A DNA stretch of 64,000 nucleotides from Streptomyces apocyni (GCF_009739465.1 NZ_WHOM01000036.1:372001-436000); one strand, 5' to 3'; shown: positions 28,488 through 38,255, numbered from the stretch's first letter. Translations and numbers: made by a program. Notes: generated by a model from the sequence alone, not told the origin.

Positions 28488-28841
28488 TCCCCCCACAGGA
28501 AAGTCTCAAAAGAAAAAGCAACGGCGACCGTAACATCCCAACAAGCCCCCCAGAGGCTGGAGTAGGGAGATTCACCAAGCCGTTATTTGGCGAGCCGAAA
28601 GGGCGGCGGTATGCCCGGGTCTCGGGCATTTCAGATCACGTCTTCCCATGTCAACGGCCTGGACAGAGAGGCGTGCACTGACCCAAATCCCCCAATCCCG
28701 GCACCAGAGGCGGAATCCGCCGACAGGCGAACTCTCGCACTTTCCATGGGATTCAGTTCCGCCGTACAACCATCCCCCGGGTTCGCTTGTCTGCCGCATC
28801 GACCACAGCTATGCCCGGCGAAATACATGAAAGGCATACCG
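28488..28841. promoter_or_regulatory. Divergent promoter region of the RHS and FG-GAP genes
   Basis: A 350-bp gap that must hold both promoters. It contains the inverted repeat ATGCCCG / CGGGCAT with a 5-bp spacer at 28611-28629, a candidate operator. No other gene is seen; plus-strand frames here are not supported by codon bias. Confidence 0.5.
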
Positions 28842-31800
28842 ATGAAAGAAACCCATAGGCGGCCGCACGGGGGCGCCCGTCGACGCGCCAGATTCCTCGG
28901 CGCGACACTGGCCCTCGCCGTGTCCGCGCCGTTGGTGAGCGTGCTGCCAACCACACCAGCAGCCGCCGACAGCCGGGACCTTGTCGCGGAGCACACCCCC
29001 GAGGAGGCCCGCGCCCTGGCCCAGGCCGCGAAGGACGGCAAGCCGGTCGAGGTACTGTCCCAACGCACCGAGAACGCGCAGGTCTTCGCCAACCCCGAGG
29101 GCGACTTCACGCAGGACACCTACGCCACCGCCCAGTGGGTTCGCAAGGGCAACAAGCTCATCGACATCGACCCCACCCTGGCCAAGAACGCCGACGGCGA
29201 CTACGCGACCAGGGCCACCGAAGTCGGTGTCACCTTCTCCGGGGGCGGCAAGGGCCCGCTGGCCACGGTCCAGCGCGAGGGCCGCTCGCTGTCTCTCGCC
29301 TGGCCGGGTGTACTGCCCAAGCCCACGGTCGCCGACGACACCGTCACCTACCCCGAAGTCTTGGACGGCGTCGACCTGAAGCTCAAGGCTCACAGTGGCG
29401 GCTACAACCAGGTCCTGGTCATCAAGAACGCCAAGGCCGCCAAGAACCCGAAGCTGGCGCAGCTCGACTTCGGCCTCGACACCACGGGGCTGGAGGCCAA
29501 GGCCGACGAGCACGGCAACATCCGGGCCCTCAACCCAGCCGGTCAGGAAGTCTTTACCGCCCCGACCCCGCTGATGTGGGACAGCAGCGAACCCGACACC
29601 CCCGCCCCGGCCCGGACCCTCGCCGCCGCTCCGGCAGGCCCGCCTGCCGTCGGGGCCTCCGCACGTATGCCTCCCACCGGGGACTTCGAGCCCGGTCTGG
29701 GTGCCAAGGACGCGGCCATGGGCGTCAAGCTCGGCAAGAAGTCCCTCGCGCTCACCCCGAACAAGAAGCTCCTGACCGGCAAGGACACTCAGTACCCGGT
29801 CTACCTTGACCCGTCCGTGGAGGGTTCCCGGCACTCCTGGGCGATTGTCTACAAGAAGTACCCCAACACGTCCTACTTCAACGGGGCCGGTTTCAACGGC
29901 GGCACCAGCACCGCCCGCGCCGGGTACGAGAACGTCACCAACGGCCTGGCCCGCTCGTACTTCCGGATGAACACCAAGAACCTGCGGAACAAGGACCGGG
30001 TCATCTCCAAGTCGACTTTCCGGATCAAGAACAGCTGGTCCTGGTCGTGCAGTTCCCGCAAGATCGAGCTGTGGCACACCTCGTACCTCAAGTCCAGCCA
30101 CACCTGGAACAACCAGCCCGCCAAGAAGTCCACCCTGGCCACCGTCAGCGACGCCAAGGGCTACAACAGCAGCTGCCCCGCCGGGAACCTCGCCTTCAGC
30201 ACCACCAGCGCCGCCAAGCAGTCCCAGGCCGGCAGCTGGAACACCCTCACCTTCGCGCTGAAGGCCACCAGCGAGAGTGACGTCTACTCCTGGAAGAAGT
30301 TCGACGCCAAGTCCGCGGTGCTCTCCACCACCTACAACACCCGGCCCTCAGCCCCCACCAGCCTGGACACCATCCCCAGCACCAAGAACACCAAGGGCTG
30401 CGGTGATGTGGCCCCGTACGGGCTGATCGGCAACACCGACATCTACCTGACCGCCAAGGCCAAAGACGCCGACGGCGGCAAGGTCAACGTCAAGTTCCAC
30501 CTGTGGCCCACCGGACACCACAACAGTGGCAACGGCATCATCGTCAACAAAACCGTCGCCGTAACCTCCGGAACCGTCGCCAAACTCAAGGTCACCAAAG
30601 CCACCCTCAGCCCCCACGTCAGCACGGCAGGCGGCAACTTCTCCTGGAAGGCCCAGGCCAACGACGGCTCCCTCTACTCCGACTGGACTCCCACCAAGGG
30701 CGCACCCGGATGCCGCTTCGTCTATGACCCCAACCGGCCCAGCACCCCGCCCGGCGTCACCTCCAGCCAGTTCCCCGACGGCAGCGACGGCTGGCCCTAC
30801 AACACCAGCAGCGTCCGCACCGAAGGCACCTTCACCCTCACCAGCGGCGGCGTCGACGACGTCACCAAGTACGAGTACTGGTCGGACTGGGACAGCACCC
30901 GCCGCACCGCCACCCCGGGTTCGGCCGGAGGATCGGTATCCGTCAAGCTGACGCCGACGGTCACCGGGTCCAACCAGCTGTACGTCAAGAGCTACGACAA
31001 GGTCGGCAACTCCTCCGACACCAACGTCTACCTCTTCTACGCCAACGGCCCCAAGACCCCCGACAAGCCCGGTGACATCAACGGCGACGGTAACGCTGAC
31101 CTGTGGGCCGTCGACAAGGACGGCACCCTGCGCCGCTTCTACGGAGCAGGGGATGGAACCGTCGCCGAAGCCTCCACCACCGCCAGCGGATGGACCTGGA
31201 ACAACGCCAAGATCACCCACCGCGGCGACTGGAACGGGAACGGCTACGAAGACCTCGTCTCCCTGCGGCCCGACGCCACCAGCGGCACCAACCGCCTGTG
31301 GATCCACCCAAATACCGGCTACGGCTTCGCCTGCTCCAACTGCAACAGCGGCCCCACCCGCCAGGAACTCACCGTCTACGACCCCAACAACAAACACTGG
31401 GAGGACGGCGCCAAGCAGATCCTCGCCATCGGCGACGTTGACGGGGGCCTCGACACCAACGGCGACGGCACCGAGGACATCCCCGGCTACCCCGACCTCG
31501 TCGTCAACGACGGCGAGTTCATCTGGCTCTACTACGGCAACCCCGACTACTCGCTCGACGCCTACCGAGAGCCCGTACTGCTGGCCGGACCCGACGACCC
31601 CATCGCGTCTGGCGGCTCCACTGTCAACGAGGTAACCCTGGCCGCTCCTGGCGACTTCAACGGTGACGGCCGCCCCGATCTGGTCGTACGTTATGACCGC
31701 CCTGACGTGGGAGGACTGCACGTTTTCTACGGCAAGGAGGACGACGCCACTGGGGCGTACGACATCAGCCTGACGGACCGTATCGGAGTCGACTACAACT

Positions 31801-31985
31801 GGAGCACAAGCACCGTGCCCCTGTTCACCGCCGCACCCGACGCCAACAACGACGGCAAGTTCGACCTGTGGGCCACCACCGCGGACTCCGGAAGACTTCG
31901 ATTCTTCCCTGACTACACCGCAGACGGCCACAGCCCAGTGACCATCGCCTCCGAGGCGTTCACCGGGTACCAGTCCATCGGCTGA
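28842..31985 (+). CDS. Secreted DNRLRE-domain protein with FG-GAP/VCBS repeats
   Basis: 1,047 residues. Signal peptide at residues 12-44, ending near TPAAADS. The central region has a DNRLRE-type beta-sandwich (RSYFRMNTKNL, HTSYLKSSHTWNNQP). The C-terminal third has five or more FG-GAP/VCBS repeats with Ca-binding DxNxDGxxD loops (DINGDGNADLW, DWNGNGYEDLV, DFNGDGRPDLV, DANNDGKFDLW). The ATG with AAAGG seven bases ahead is the likely start; the frame is open further upstream. Divergent from the RHS gene. These two families often occur together in Streptomyces, suggesting a surface partnership, for instance as a scaffold or a co-delivered protein. Confidence 0.85.
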   Translation: MKETHRRPHGGARRRARFLGATLALAVSAPLVSVLPTTPAAADSRDLVAEHTPEEARALAQAAKDGKPVEVLSQRTENAQVFANPEGDFTQDTYATAQWVRKGNKLIDIDPTLAKNADGDYATRATEVGVTFSGGGKGPLATVQREGRSLSLAWPGVLPKPTVADDTVTYPEVLDGVDLKLKAHSGGYNQVLVIKNAKAAKNPKLAQLDFGLDTTGLEAKADEHGNIRALNPAGQEVFTAPTPLMWDSSEPDTPAPARTLAAAPAGPPAVGASARMPPTGDFEPGLGAKDAAMGVKLGKKSLALTPNKKLLTGKDTQYPVYLDPSVEGSRHSWAIVYKKYPNTSYFNGAGFNGGTSTARAGYENVTNGLARSYFRMNTKNLRNKDRVISKSTFRIKNSWSWSCSSRKIELWHTSYLKSSHTWNNQPAKKSTLATVSDAKGYNSSCPAGNLAFSTTSAAKQSQAGSWNTLTFALKATSESDVYSWKKFDAKSAVLSTTYNTRPSAPTSLDTIPSTKNTKGCGDVAPYGLIGNTDIYLTAKAKDADGGKVNVKFHLWPTGHHNSGNGIIVNKTVAVTSGTVAKLKVTKATLSPHVSTAGGNFSWKAQANDGSLYSDWTPTKGAPGCRFVYDPNRPSTPPGVTSSQFPDGSDGWPYNTSSVRTEGTFTLTSGGVDDVTKYEYWSDWDSTRRTATPGSAGGSVSVKLTPTVTGSNQLYVKSYDKVGNSSDTNVYLFYANGPKTPDKPGDINGDGNADLWAVDKDGTLRRFYGAGDGTVAEASTTASGWTWNNAKITHRGDWNGNGYEDLVSLRPDATSGTNRLWIHPNTGYGFACSNCNSGPTRQELTVYDPNNKHWEDGAKQILAIGDVDGGLDTNGDGTEDIPGYPDLVVNDGEFIWLYYGNPDYSLDAYREPVLLAGPDDPIASGGSTVNEVTLAAPGDFNGDGRPDLVVRYDRPDVGGLHVFYGKEDDATGAYDISLTDRIGVDYNWSTSTVPLFTAAPDANNDGKFDLWATTADSGRLRFFPDYTADGHSPVTIASEAFTGYQSIG

Positions 31986-32007
31986 ACCAACAACTCACCG
32001 CTACACG

Positions 32008-32041
32008 GGGGCGGGGCCGGCCTTGTGACCGGACCCGCCCC
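32008..32041 (+). terminator. Terminator hairpin after the FG-GAP gene
   Basis: GGGGCGGGGCCGG pairs with CCGGACCCGCCCC across an 8-nt loop with one mismatch, 22 bp after the stop codon. Confidence 0.7.
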
Positions 32042-32180
32042 TGTGACGGACCACAGTTCAGGAACAGGAGAGCCATGGCCGGACACCGCCACCTTCGGGG
32101 GTGGGGTCCACCTGCTACACCCACGCACGTCAGTGGCCCCCGCTCCAAGAAGAGGAGCAACGGGGTGCTTCGCACGCCTC

Positions 32181-32546
32181 TCAGTTCTGGCGTGCGGCGC
32201 CGGTCGGCCACACGGCATCCACCGGGAGGCCTGCCTCGCGGGCCTCGAGGACGGTGTCCGCAGTGCCGCCGCCCCTGCCCGTGGGCGGCTGTCCGTCCCA
32301 GACCGCGATGAGCCGGTCGGCTCGCTTGAGGAGGGTCCGATTGGCGTCCTCGTAGGCATGCCGACTGGCTGTGTCGTGGGCGAGCACCAGCACCTCGTCG
32401 GCGGCCGCCGTGAGCCGGTCGAACGTCTCGGCGTGATCGGGTTCGACCTTGGCCTGCCGATAGTCCGGCGAGGGAATCACCGCCACCATGTGTCCGCCGA
32501 GGTCCAGGACGATTTTGGCGAGGCGGGCGTGCTGTCCGCCCGTGAC
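32181..32546 (-). pseudogene. N-terminally truncated SLOG-like (nucleotide-sensor fold) gene
   Basis: The minus frame encodes about 120 residues ending in the second half of a Rossmann-like SLOG protein (LDLGGHMVAVIPSPDYR, LLKRADRLIAVWDGQPP, EAREAGLPVDAVWP). Complete relatives start with a TGHR motif and a loop of about 50 more residues, which are missing. Upstream of position about 32546 the conserved frame ends in unrelated sequence. The first in-frame ATG is at 32489, so a short truncated protein could still be made, but the nucleotide-binding half is gone. Confidence 0.6.
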
Positions 32547-32559
32547 GTGCCCGGCCAGT

Positions 32560-32798
32560 GCGCCTTCGCCGGGGCCGTCGAAGCACGCCGCCGCCTGGGC
32601 TGCACGGCAGGGGCCGGGCTGGTGAGCGCGGTCGCGCACGCGCGGCGTCTCGCCCGTTCGGTGGACGCTCTGTGTGACCACTACGAGGAGTTGGCAGCGC
32701 GGGGAGCGGCCGTGACGGTGTCGCACCGCGGACCGTACGAGTACGGGGCCGCACCGGGGCTGTCCTCCCAGTGCGGCCCCGCGTTGAGGGGGCGGTGG
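32560..32798 (+). other. Open, high-GC3 plus-strand fragment (no stop)
   Basis: The plus frame reads LVSAVAHARRLARSVDAL and then CDHYEELAARGAAVTVSH with strong G/C at third positions, as in real genes. It has no stop before it runs into the antisense of allantoicase and no clear start. It looks like a piece of a gene cut off by the same rearrangement that truncated the SLOG-like gene. No family recognised. Confidence 0.35.
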
Positions 32799-33914
32799 TC
32801 AGCCGCCCAGTTCCTGGTGGCGGGCCGTCAGCTTGGCGGTGCCGGACTCCGTCAGGGAGCCGAACAGGCGCAGGCGGGAGATGCCGCCGTCCGGGAAGAT
32901 GTCGATGCGGACGTGGGTGCCGATCGCGGGGGTGTCCAGGACGAAGCGGTGGTTGGTGTCGGGCTGGAGGCGGGTGCGGGGCAGGACCTCGGTCCAGTCG
33001 CCGTCGTCGCCGTCCTTGACCGAGAGGGACGCCCAGCCAGCGGAGTTGCCCTTGAGGTAGGCGGTGTCGATCTCGATGGCGCGGAACGCGGACTGCTGCA
33101 CCAGCTGGTAGCGGATCCAGTCGTTGCCCTTGTCACGGCGGCGGCGGGTCTCCCAGCCGTCGTCCATCTTGCGGGAGCGGCCCGGCTGGATGGTGTTGGT
33201 GGCGGGCGAGTAGAAACGGTCGGACGCGTCCTCGACCTGGCCGCCGTTCTCCAGAGCCACCACGTCGAAGGTGCCGAGCGCGGTGAGCCACTTCGGGTCG
33301 GGGGCGACCTCGCCGTAGACGCGCAGGCGGGCGATGCCGCCGTCGGGGTGCTGGTTGACGCGGAGGTGGGTGAAGCGCTGCTCCACGTCGACCGCGAAGC
33401 CGTTGGCCGCGTGGCCGCCGACCGGCGTACGGGGCACCAGGGTCGTCCACTTCACGTCGTCGCCGAGGAGTTCGGCGGGGGACGGCGAGCCGGGCAGCGA
33501 GGTGCCTTCGACCGACACGGCCTGCGGGTAGTTGCCGCGGAAGTGGGCGGTGTCGATGACGATGCCACGGACCACGCCGGGGGCGCCGAGGCGCACGAGG
33601 GCCCAGTCGTGGTCGTCGTCGGTGGGGTGCGGCTGCTCGGCCGAGACGCCACGGCGGCGGCGGGTCTCCCAGCCGTCCATGATCTTGCCCTTGTGGCCGA
33701 AGTGCTCGGGGTCGAACTCGCCGGGCTCAGGCTTGAGGAGGTTCTCGCGCTCGGCGAAGAACTCGTCGTTGGCGGCGATGACTCCCGCGCCGAGCTGCCG
33801 GTCAGCCAGGTTGGCGTACTGGGTGAAGGGGAACTCGGCGGTGCGGTAGTCGGCGTACGGCTCGCCGCCGCCGTAGGGGCTCGCGTCGCCGGTGAAGCTC
33901 TGGATCGCCGTCAC
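32799..33914 (-). CDS. alc: Allantoicase
   Basis: 371 residues, full length. Hydrolyses allantoate to ureidoglycolate and urea (EC 3.5.3.4) in purine nitrogen use. The protein has two tandem allantoicase repeats, each with a DGWETRRRR motif (about residues 80 and 250) and FRGNYPQ / YLKGNSAG pairs, as in known enzymes. It starts 4 bp after the allantoinase stop, so they form one operon. The divergent IclR regulator probably controls it. Cytoplasmic. Confidence 0.95.
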   Translation of the reverse strand: MTAIQSFTGDASPYGGGEPYADYRTAEFPFTQYANLADRQLGAGVIAANDEFFAERENLLKPEPGEFDPEHFGHKGKIMDGWETRRRRGVSAEQPHPTDDDHDWALVRLGAPGVVRGIVIDTAHFRGNYPQAVSVEGTSLPGSPSPAELLGDDVKWTTLVPRTPVGGHAANGFAVDVEQRFTHLRVNQHPDGGIARLRVYGEVAPDPKWLTALGTFDVVALENGGQVEDASDRFYSPATNTIQPGRSRKMDDGWETRRRRDKGNDWIRYQLVQQSAFRAIEIDTAYLKGNSAGWASLSVKDGDDGDWTEVLPRTRLQPDTNHRFVLDTPAIGTHVRIDIFPDGGISRLRLFGSLTESGTAKLTARHQELGG

Positions 33915-33918
33915 GGTG

Positions 33919-35256
33919 TTAGTTCTTCCTTTCGAGGAGGCGGCCGGTGGGCTCGGTGAACCCGCCGTCGTGCTGGATGCGCTGGCCGCGCAGCCAGGTG
34001 GACTTCACTACGCCGTGCAGGGTCTTGCCCGCGTAGGCCGTGACGCGGTTGCGGTGCTGCAGCTCGGCGGGGTCCACGGTGAAGGTCGCGTCGGGGGCCA
34101 GGACCGCGAAGTCGGCGTCGCGGCCCGCTTCGATGGCGCCCTTCTGGTCCAGGCCGACCAGCTGGGCGGTGCGCTCGGACATCCAGCGCACCACGTCCTC
34201 CAGGCTGTGGCCGCGCCCCCGGGCCTCGGTCCAGATCGCCGGAAGGCTGAGCTGGAGGCTGGAGATGCCGCCCCAGGCGGTGGCGAAGTCATCGGTTTTG
34301 AGGTCCGCGGTGGACGGTGAGTGGTCGGTGACCACACAGTCGATGGTGCCGTCGGCCAGCGCCTCCCACAGCAGGTCCTGGTTGCCCGCCTCCCGGATCG
34401 GCGGGCAGCACTTGAACTCGCTGGCGCCGTCCGGGACCTCTTCCGCGGTGAGGGTGAGGTAGTGCGGGCAGGTCTCGACGGTCAGCTTGACGCCCTCGCG
34501 CTTGGCGGCGGCGATCAGCGGCAGCGCGTCGGACGAGGACAGGTGGAGCACATGCACCCGGGCACCGAGCCGCTTGGCGACGGCGATCAGGCCCTCGATC
34601 GCGGTGTCCTCGGAGATACGTGGCCGGGTGGCCAGGTAGTCCGTGTACTTGGGGCCGCGCTTCTGGGGGGCGGCGGCCAGCTGGTGCGGGTCCTCGGCGT
34701 GCACGATCAGCAGTCCACCGAACCCGGCGATCTCCCCCATCGACGTGGTGAGCTGGTCGCGGTTCAGTTCGGGGAACTCATCCACGCCGGACGGCGACAG
34801 GAAGCACTTGAAGCCGTAGACACCCGCGTCGTGCAACGGCTTGAGGTCCTGGACGTTGTCCGGGAGCGCGCCGCCCCAGAAGCCGATGTCGATATGCGCC
34901 TTGGAGCGGGCGACCTCCTGCTTGGTACGGAGGTTGTCGACGGTCGTCGTCGGCGGCAGGGAATTGAGGGGCATGTCGACGAGCGTGGTGATGCCCCCGG
35001 CGGCGGCCGCGCGGGTCGCCGTCCAGAAGCCTTCCCACTCGGTGCGGCCCGGGTCGTTCACATGGACGTGGGTGTCGACGAGTCCGGGGAGCAGGGCGTC
35101 GTCCCCGAAGTCCTCCAGCCGGGCGCCGACCGGCACCTCGGCCTCGTACGGCAGCACGGCCGCGATCTTCCCTCCGGCGACGGCGACCGATGCGGCGCGC
35201 GTCCCCTCGGGGGTGATGACGCGCGTCGAGCGCAGTACCAGTTCTACGTCGGACAC
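33919..35256 (-). CDS. allB: Allantoinase
   Basis: 445 residues. Opens the ring of allantoin to allantoate (EC 3.5.2.5). Cyclic amidohydrolase motifs: metal-binding [10 protein letters not shown] near residue 61, the carbamylated Lys in [19 protein letters not shown] and VVTDHSP. A GTG start with AGGGG seven bases upstream fits best; the frame is open to a further in-frame ATG but this adds no domain. Two operator-like palindromes (TTCCATAGAGCGGAA at 35285-35299 and TTCCACAAAGTGGAA at 35405-35419) precede it. Confidence 0.95.
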   Translation of the reverse strand: MSDVELVLRSTRVITPEGTRAASVAVAGGKIAAVLPYEAEVPVGARLEDFGDDALLPGLVDTHVHVNDPGRTEWEGFWTATRAAAAGGITTLVDMPLNSLPPTTTVDNLRTKQEVARSKAHIDIGFWGGALPDNVQDLKPLHDAGVYGFKCFLSPSGVDEFPELNRDQLTTSMGEIAGFGGLLIVHAEDPHQLAAAPQKRGPKYTDYLATRPRISEDTAIEGLIAVAKRLGARVHVLHLSSSDALPLIAAAKREGVKLTVETCPHYLTLTAEEVPDGASEFKCCPPIREAGNQDLLWEALADGTIDCVVTDHSPSTADLKTDDFATAWGGISSLQLSLPAIWTEARGRGHSLEDVVRWMSERTAQLVGLDQKGAIEAGRDADFAVLAPDATFTVDPAELQHRNRVTAYAGKTLHGVVKSTWLRGQRIQHDGGFTEPTGRLLERKN

Positions 35257-35284
35257 CCCAGCCCCTCTCTTGTCTTCCATCGTC

Positions 35285-35299
35285 TTCCATAGAGCGGAA
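35285..35299. promoter_or_regulatory. Operator-like palindrome, copy 1, near allB
   Basis: TTCCATAGAGCGGAA, 29 bp upstream of the allantoinase start. It matches copy 2 in 12 of 15 bases. IclR-family sites are often of the form TTCC...GGAA. Confidence 0.55.
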
Positions 35300-35316
35300 T
35301 TCAACGTTCTGTTGAA
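35300..35316. promoter_or_regulatory. Inverted repeat TTCAAC-N5-GTTGAA
   Basis: Lies directly next to operator-like copy 1. It may be part of a promoter or a second kind of site; nothing more can be said. Confidence 0.4.
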
Positions 35317-35402
35317 AGAGTCTTCACCTCGGACCGGAGTCCGTCAAGACCCTTCCACCGCCGCCAGGCCCGCCGCGCGACGCCACGCACGCCCGTTTAG
35401 GC

Positions 35403-35421
35403 GTTTCCACAAAGTGGAAAC
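35403..35421. promoter_or_regulatory. Perfect palindrome in the allB/allR divergent region, copy 2
   Basis: GTTTCCACAAAGTGGAAAC has 8-bp arms and a 3-bp centre. It lies about 185 bp before the IclR-type gene and 150 bp before allB, so it could serve both. The remainder of the 348-bp gap (35257-35604) holds no gene. Confidence 0.65.
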
Positions 35422-35604
35422 CTGCTTTCACATCATAGAATGTAGCTATCCACAGCGGGGCGCCCGAGCCGGGTGGGTACGTGCGTGCCGACAGCCGGAC
35501 AAACAGGCGCTGACCGGCGAACACCCCCTCCCCCGAGGCACTCCGCCGGGCAGAACCGACGGGTAGGCTGCTCACTTGCCCACCCGCACCGAAAGGACCG
35601 CGCC

Positions 35605-36420
35605 GTGACGTCCAGCGCCAGCGACGCCTCCACCGAGGCCGCCGCTTCCAAGCCCGCCGCCAGCGGTGGAGTGCAGTCCCTTGAGCGGGCCTTCGACCTG
35701 CTCGAGCGCATGGCTGACATGGGGGGCGAGGTCGGCCTGAGCGAGCTCTCGGCCAGCAGCGGTCTGCCACTGCCGACCATCCACCGCCTGATGCGTACGC
35801 TCGTGGCCTGCGGATACGTCCGCCAGCAGCCCAACCGCCGCTACTCGCTCGGCCCCCGGCTGATCCGCCTCGGCGAGTCCGCGTCCCGCCTGCTCGGCAC
35901 CTGGGCGCGCCCGTATCTGGAGCGGCTGGTCGAGGAGACCGGCGAGACCGCGAACATGGCCCTGCTCGACGGCGACGAGATCGTGTACGTGGCGCAGGTG
36001 CCGTCCAAGCACTCGATGCGGATGTTCACCGAGGTCGGGCGGCGGGTTCTGCCGCACTCCACCGGTGTGGGCAAGGCGCTGCTCGCGCACACCCCGCCGG
36101 ACGAGGTACGGGCGCTGCTGGCCCGTACCGGCATGCCCGCCGCGACCGAGAAGACGATCACCACCCCTGAGGGCTTCCTGGAAGCGCTGGAGGCGGTCCG
36201 CGAGGCCGGTTACGCGGTGGACGACAACGAGCAGGAGATCGGGGTGCGCTGCCTGGCCGTCTCCATCCCCAACTCCCCCACGGCGGCCGCCGTGTCGATC
36301 TCGGGTCCGGCCGGGCGGGTGACGGACGCGGCCACGGACAAGATCGTCCCGGTGCTCCAGGAGGTCGCCGAGGAACTGTCGGTCGTGCTGTCGAGCACGG
36401 GGGCGGCGAACGGCTCCTGA
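35605..36420 (+). CDS. allR: IclR-family regulator, probable allantoin repressor
   Basis: 271 residues. Winged helix with LSELSASSGLPLPTIHRLM (about residues 53-71) and the IclR effector domain (HSTGVGKALLAH, GYAVDDNEQEIGVRC). It is divergent from the allantoinase-allantoicase operon. AllR in Streptomyces is an IclR protein that represses allantoin genes and responds to a pathway intermediate, and this position and order match. GTG start with GAAAGGA seven bases upstream. The symbol rests on context and should be treated as likely, not proven. Confidence 0.8.
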   Translation: MTSSASDASTEAAASKPAASGGVQSLERAFDLLERMADMGGEVGLSELSASSGLPLPTIHRLMRTLVACGYVRQQPNRRYSLGPRLIRLGESASRLLGTWARPYLERLVEETGETANMALLDGDEIVYVAQVPSKHSMRMFTEVGRRVLPHSTGVGKALLAHTPPDEVRALLARTGMPAATEKTITTPEGFLEALEAVREAGYAVDDNEQEIGVRCLAVSIPNSPTAAAVSISGPAGRVTDAATDKIVPVLQEVAEELSVVLSSTGAANGS

Positions 36421-36480
36421 GCCGTACAGCACGGGCCTGAGCCGTACGGCACGGGCCTGAGCCGTACGGCACGGGCCTGA
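36421..36480. repeat. Three 20-bp tandem units after allR
   Basis: GCCGTACGGCACGGGCCTGA repeats three times, the first copy with one change, starting right after the regulator's stop codon. Each unit ends in TGA. The units lie between this stop and the stop of the convergent ABC ATPase gene. Confidence 0.85.
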
Positions 36481-36501
36481 GCCGCAGGCGCTACGGCACG
36501 G

Positions 36502-37182
36502 TCAGGCGGGCGCTTGGGTATCCAGGCGCCCGTCAGCCATCGCCCTGACCTGGTCCGCCTCCGCGAGGTGGGCGCGGTCGTGGGTGACCAAGACCGTCGC
36601 GGTGCCGCGCTCGCGGGTGAGGCGTACCAGCAGGTCCAGGATCGCGGCGCCGCGCTCGTGGTCCAGCGCGCTGGTGGGCTCGTCGACGAGCAGTACGGCG
36701 GGCTCGTTCATCAGAGCCCGGGCGATGTTGACGCGCTGCCGCTGGCCGCCGGAGAGCTGGTGCGGGCGCCGGTCCACCTTGTCGTCCAGGCCCACCGCGT
36801 GCAGCAGCTCACGGGCGCGGGCCCGGACCTGGCGGGGTTTGCGGCCGTCCAGGTGGGCCATCACCTGGAGCTGTTCCGTCGAGGTCAGCGCGGGCAGCAG
36901 GTTGGGCTGCTGGAAGACGATGCCGACACGTACGCGGCGTAGCGCCGACTTCTGGGCGGGGCTCAGCTCTCTGGTCGGGGTGCCGTCCACGACGACCCGG
37001 CCGCGGTCCGGGGTCACCAGGGTCGCGGCCACCGCCAGCAGGCTGGACTTGCCGGACCCCGAGGGGCCGACGATCGCGGTCATGGTGCCCGCCGGAACCT
37101 CCAGGCTGACGTCGTCGAGCGCGGTGAGGCGGCTGTCGCCGTCCGGGTAGGTGAGGGTGACGGCGTCGAGCAGCAGAGTCAT
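36502..37182 (-). CDS. ABC transporter ATP-binding protein (MacB/LolD-type)
   Basis: 226 residues. Walker A GPSGSGKS, signature LSGGQRQR, Walker B VLLVDEPTSALD and H-loop VTHDR; length and the LLPALTSTEQL Q-loop segment fit the LolD/MacB/DevA class. Powers a membrane pump or protein-handling complex with the permease whose stop overlaps its start (ATGA). Start chosen at that overlapped ATG because the longer frame upstream is the shadow of the permease. Substrate unknown; near the second two-component system, which may regulate it. Confidence 0.9.
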   Translation of the reverse strand: MTLLLDAVTLTYPDGDSRLTALDDVSLEVPAGTMTAIVGPSGSGKSSLLAVAATLVTPDRGRVVVDGTPTRELSPAQKSALRRVRVGIVFQQPNLLPALTSTEQLQVMAHLDGRKPRQVRARARELLHAVGLDDKVDRRPHQLSGGQRQRVNIARALMNEPAVLLVDEPTSALDHERGAAILDLLVRLTRERGTATVLVTHDRAHLAEADQVRAMADGRLDTQAPA

Positions 37183-38255
37183 CGGGCGCTTCCCAGAGCG
37201 GTGAGGGGGTCGACGGCGGTGATCCGGCGGATGGACAGGGCCGCGCCCAGCGCACCGAGGGCGATCATGACGAGGGCCGGTACGAGGACCGTCGGCGCGT
37301 CGAGGACGAACGGCACATCGCCGCCCCTGATGAACGCCCCGATCACGACCGCCAGCCCGGTCCCGGCTCCGGTGCCCACGGCGAGCATCAGCACGGCCTG
37401 GCCCAGCGCGTCCCGCAGCAGGTACGGCGTCGCGGCGCCGAGCGCCTTCAGTACGGCGATGTCGGCACTGCGCTGGATCGTCCACACGGTGAAGAAGGCC
37501 CCTATCACCAGCGCGGAGATGACGAACAGGAATCCGCGCATCAGCTGGAGCGAGCCGTTCTCGGCCTGGTAGGAGCCGATCGCGGTCAGCGCGCCGTCCA
37601 CCGTCCGGGTCTCGGTGCCCGCGGCCTCGTCGCCCGCGCTGATGTCGGCGCCCTGGGTGGTCAGCGCGATGACGGTGGCCTGCTCATCGGCGCTGGTACC
37701 TCTGTGGCCGATGCGCTGCCAGTCGTCGAGCGAGACCCAGACCACGGGAGTGTGGCTGAACGAGTCCTCGCCCGCGACCGCCTCGACGCGCAATTCCAGC
37801 GTGCCGACGCGCAGCGCGCCACCGGGCTCGACGGCCAACTCCTTGGCGGCCTTCTCGGAGAGGACGGCCCGCCCGGGCGCAACGTGACCGGGGGCGATCC
37901 CCGCGTCGGGCTCGACCCCGAAGGCCGAGACACCGGCGGTACGGTCACCCGCGGCGGCGTTCAGCGTACGGATGCCGATCGGCTCGGCCCGCGTGACGCC
38001 CGGCTGCCGCGCCCAGGTGTCCCAGGCGCGCTCCGGCACCCGGGAGTTGGTGAAGGAGACCGACTGGCCATCCGGTGGCGCCGCGAAGGCGAGCCGGTCG
38101 GCGGGCAGACCGGTGATCGCCGAGATGTTCTCCCGGGCGAGGCCCGCCGTCAGCCCGGACAGCAGCCCGACCAGGAGCGTGATGAGCACGACGACCGCGC
38201 CCATCAGCGCGAAGCGCCCCTTGGCGAATCTGAGATCTCTCCATGCGACGAACAT
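37179..38255 (-). CDS. ABC transporter permease (FtsX/MacB-like)
   Basis: 358 residues. One N-terminal helix (about residues 17-38), a large extracellular domain (residues 45-230) and three C-terminal helices (about 245-345), the standard FtsX/DevC layout. Ends with PLTALGSAR typical of this family. Start chosen at ATG 38255, which lies just behind a GGTGGGGG ribosome site that is itself one arm of a hairpin. Divergent from the histidine kinase gene, suggesting an antibiotic- or envelope-stress-responsive pump. Confidence 0.88.
   Translation of the reverse strand: MFVAWRDLRFAKGRFALMGAVVVLITLLVGLLSGLTAGLARENISAITGLPADRLAFAAPPDGQSVSFTNSRVPERAWDTWARQPGVTRAEPIGIRTLNAAAGDRTAGVSAFGVEPDAGIAPGHVAPGRAVLSEKAAKELAVEPGGALRVGTLELRVEAVAGEDSFSHTPVVWVSLDDWQRIGHRGTSADEQATVIALTTQGADISAGDEAAGTETRTVDGALTAIGSYQAENGSLQLMRGFLFVISALVIGAFFTVWTIQRSADIAVLKALGAATPYLLRDALGQAVLMLAVGTGAGTGLAVVIGAFIRGGDVPFVLDAPTVLVPALVMIALGALGAALSIRRITAVDPLTALGSAR

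Noticed and set aside
28587..28841. In-frame upstream extension of the FG-GAP gene
   Set aside because: The extension lacks a signal-peptide start, and a ribosome site is found only before ATG 28842.
29000..31900. Large minus-strand frames opposite the FG-GAP gene
   Set aside because: They are Gly/Val-rich shadows that follow from the GC bias of the real gene.
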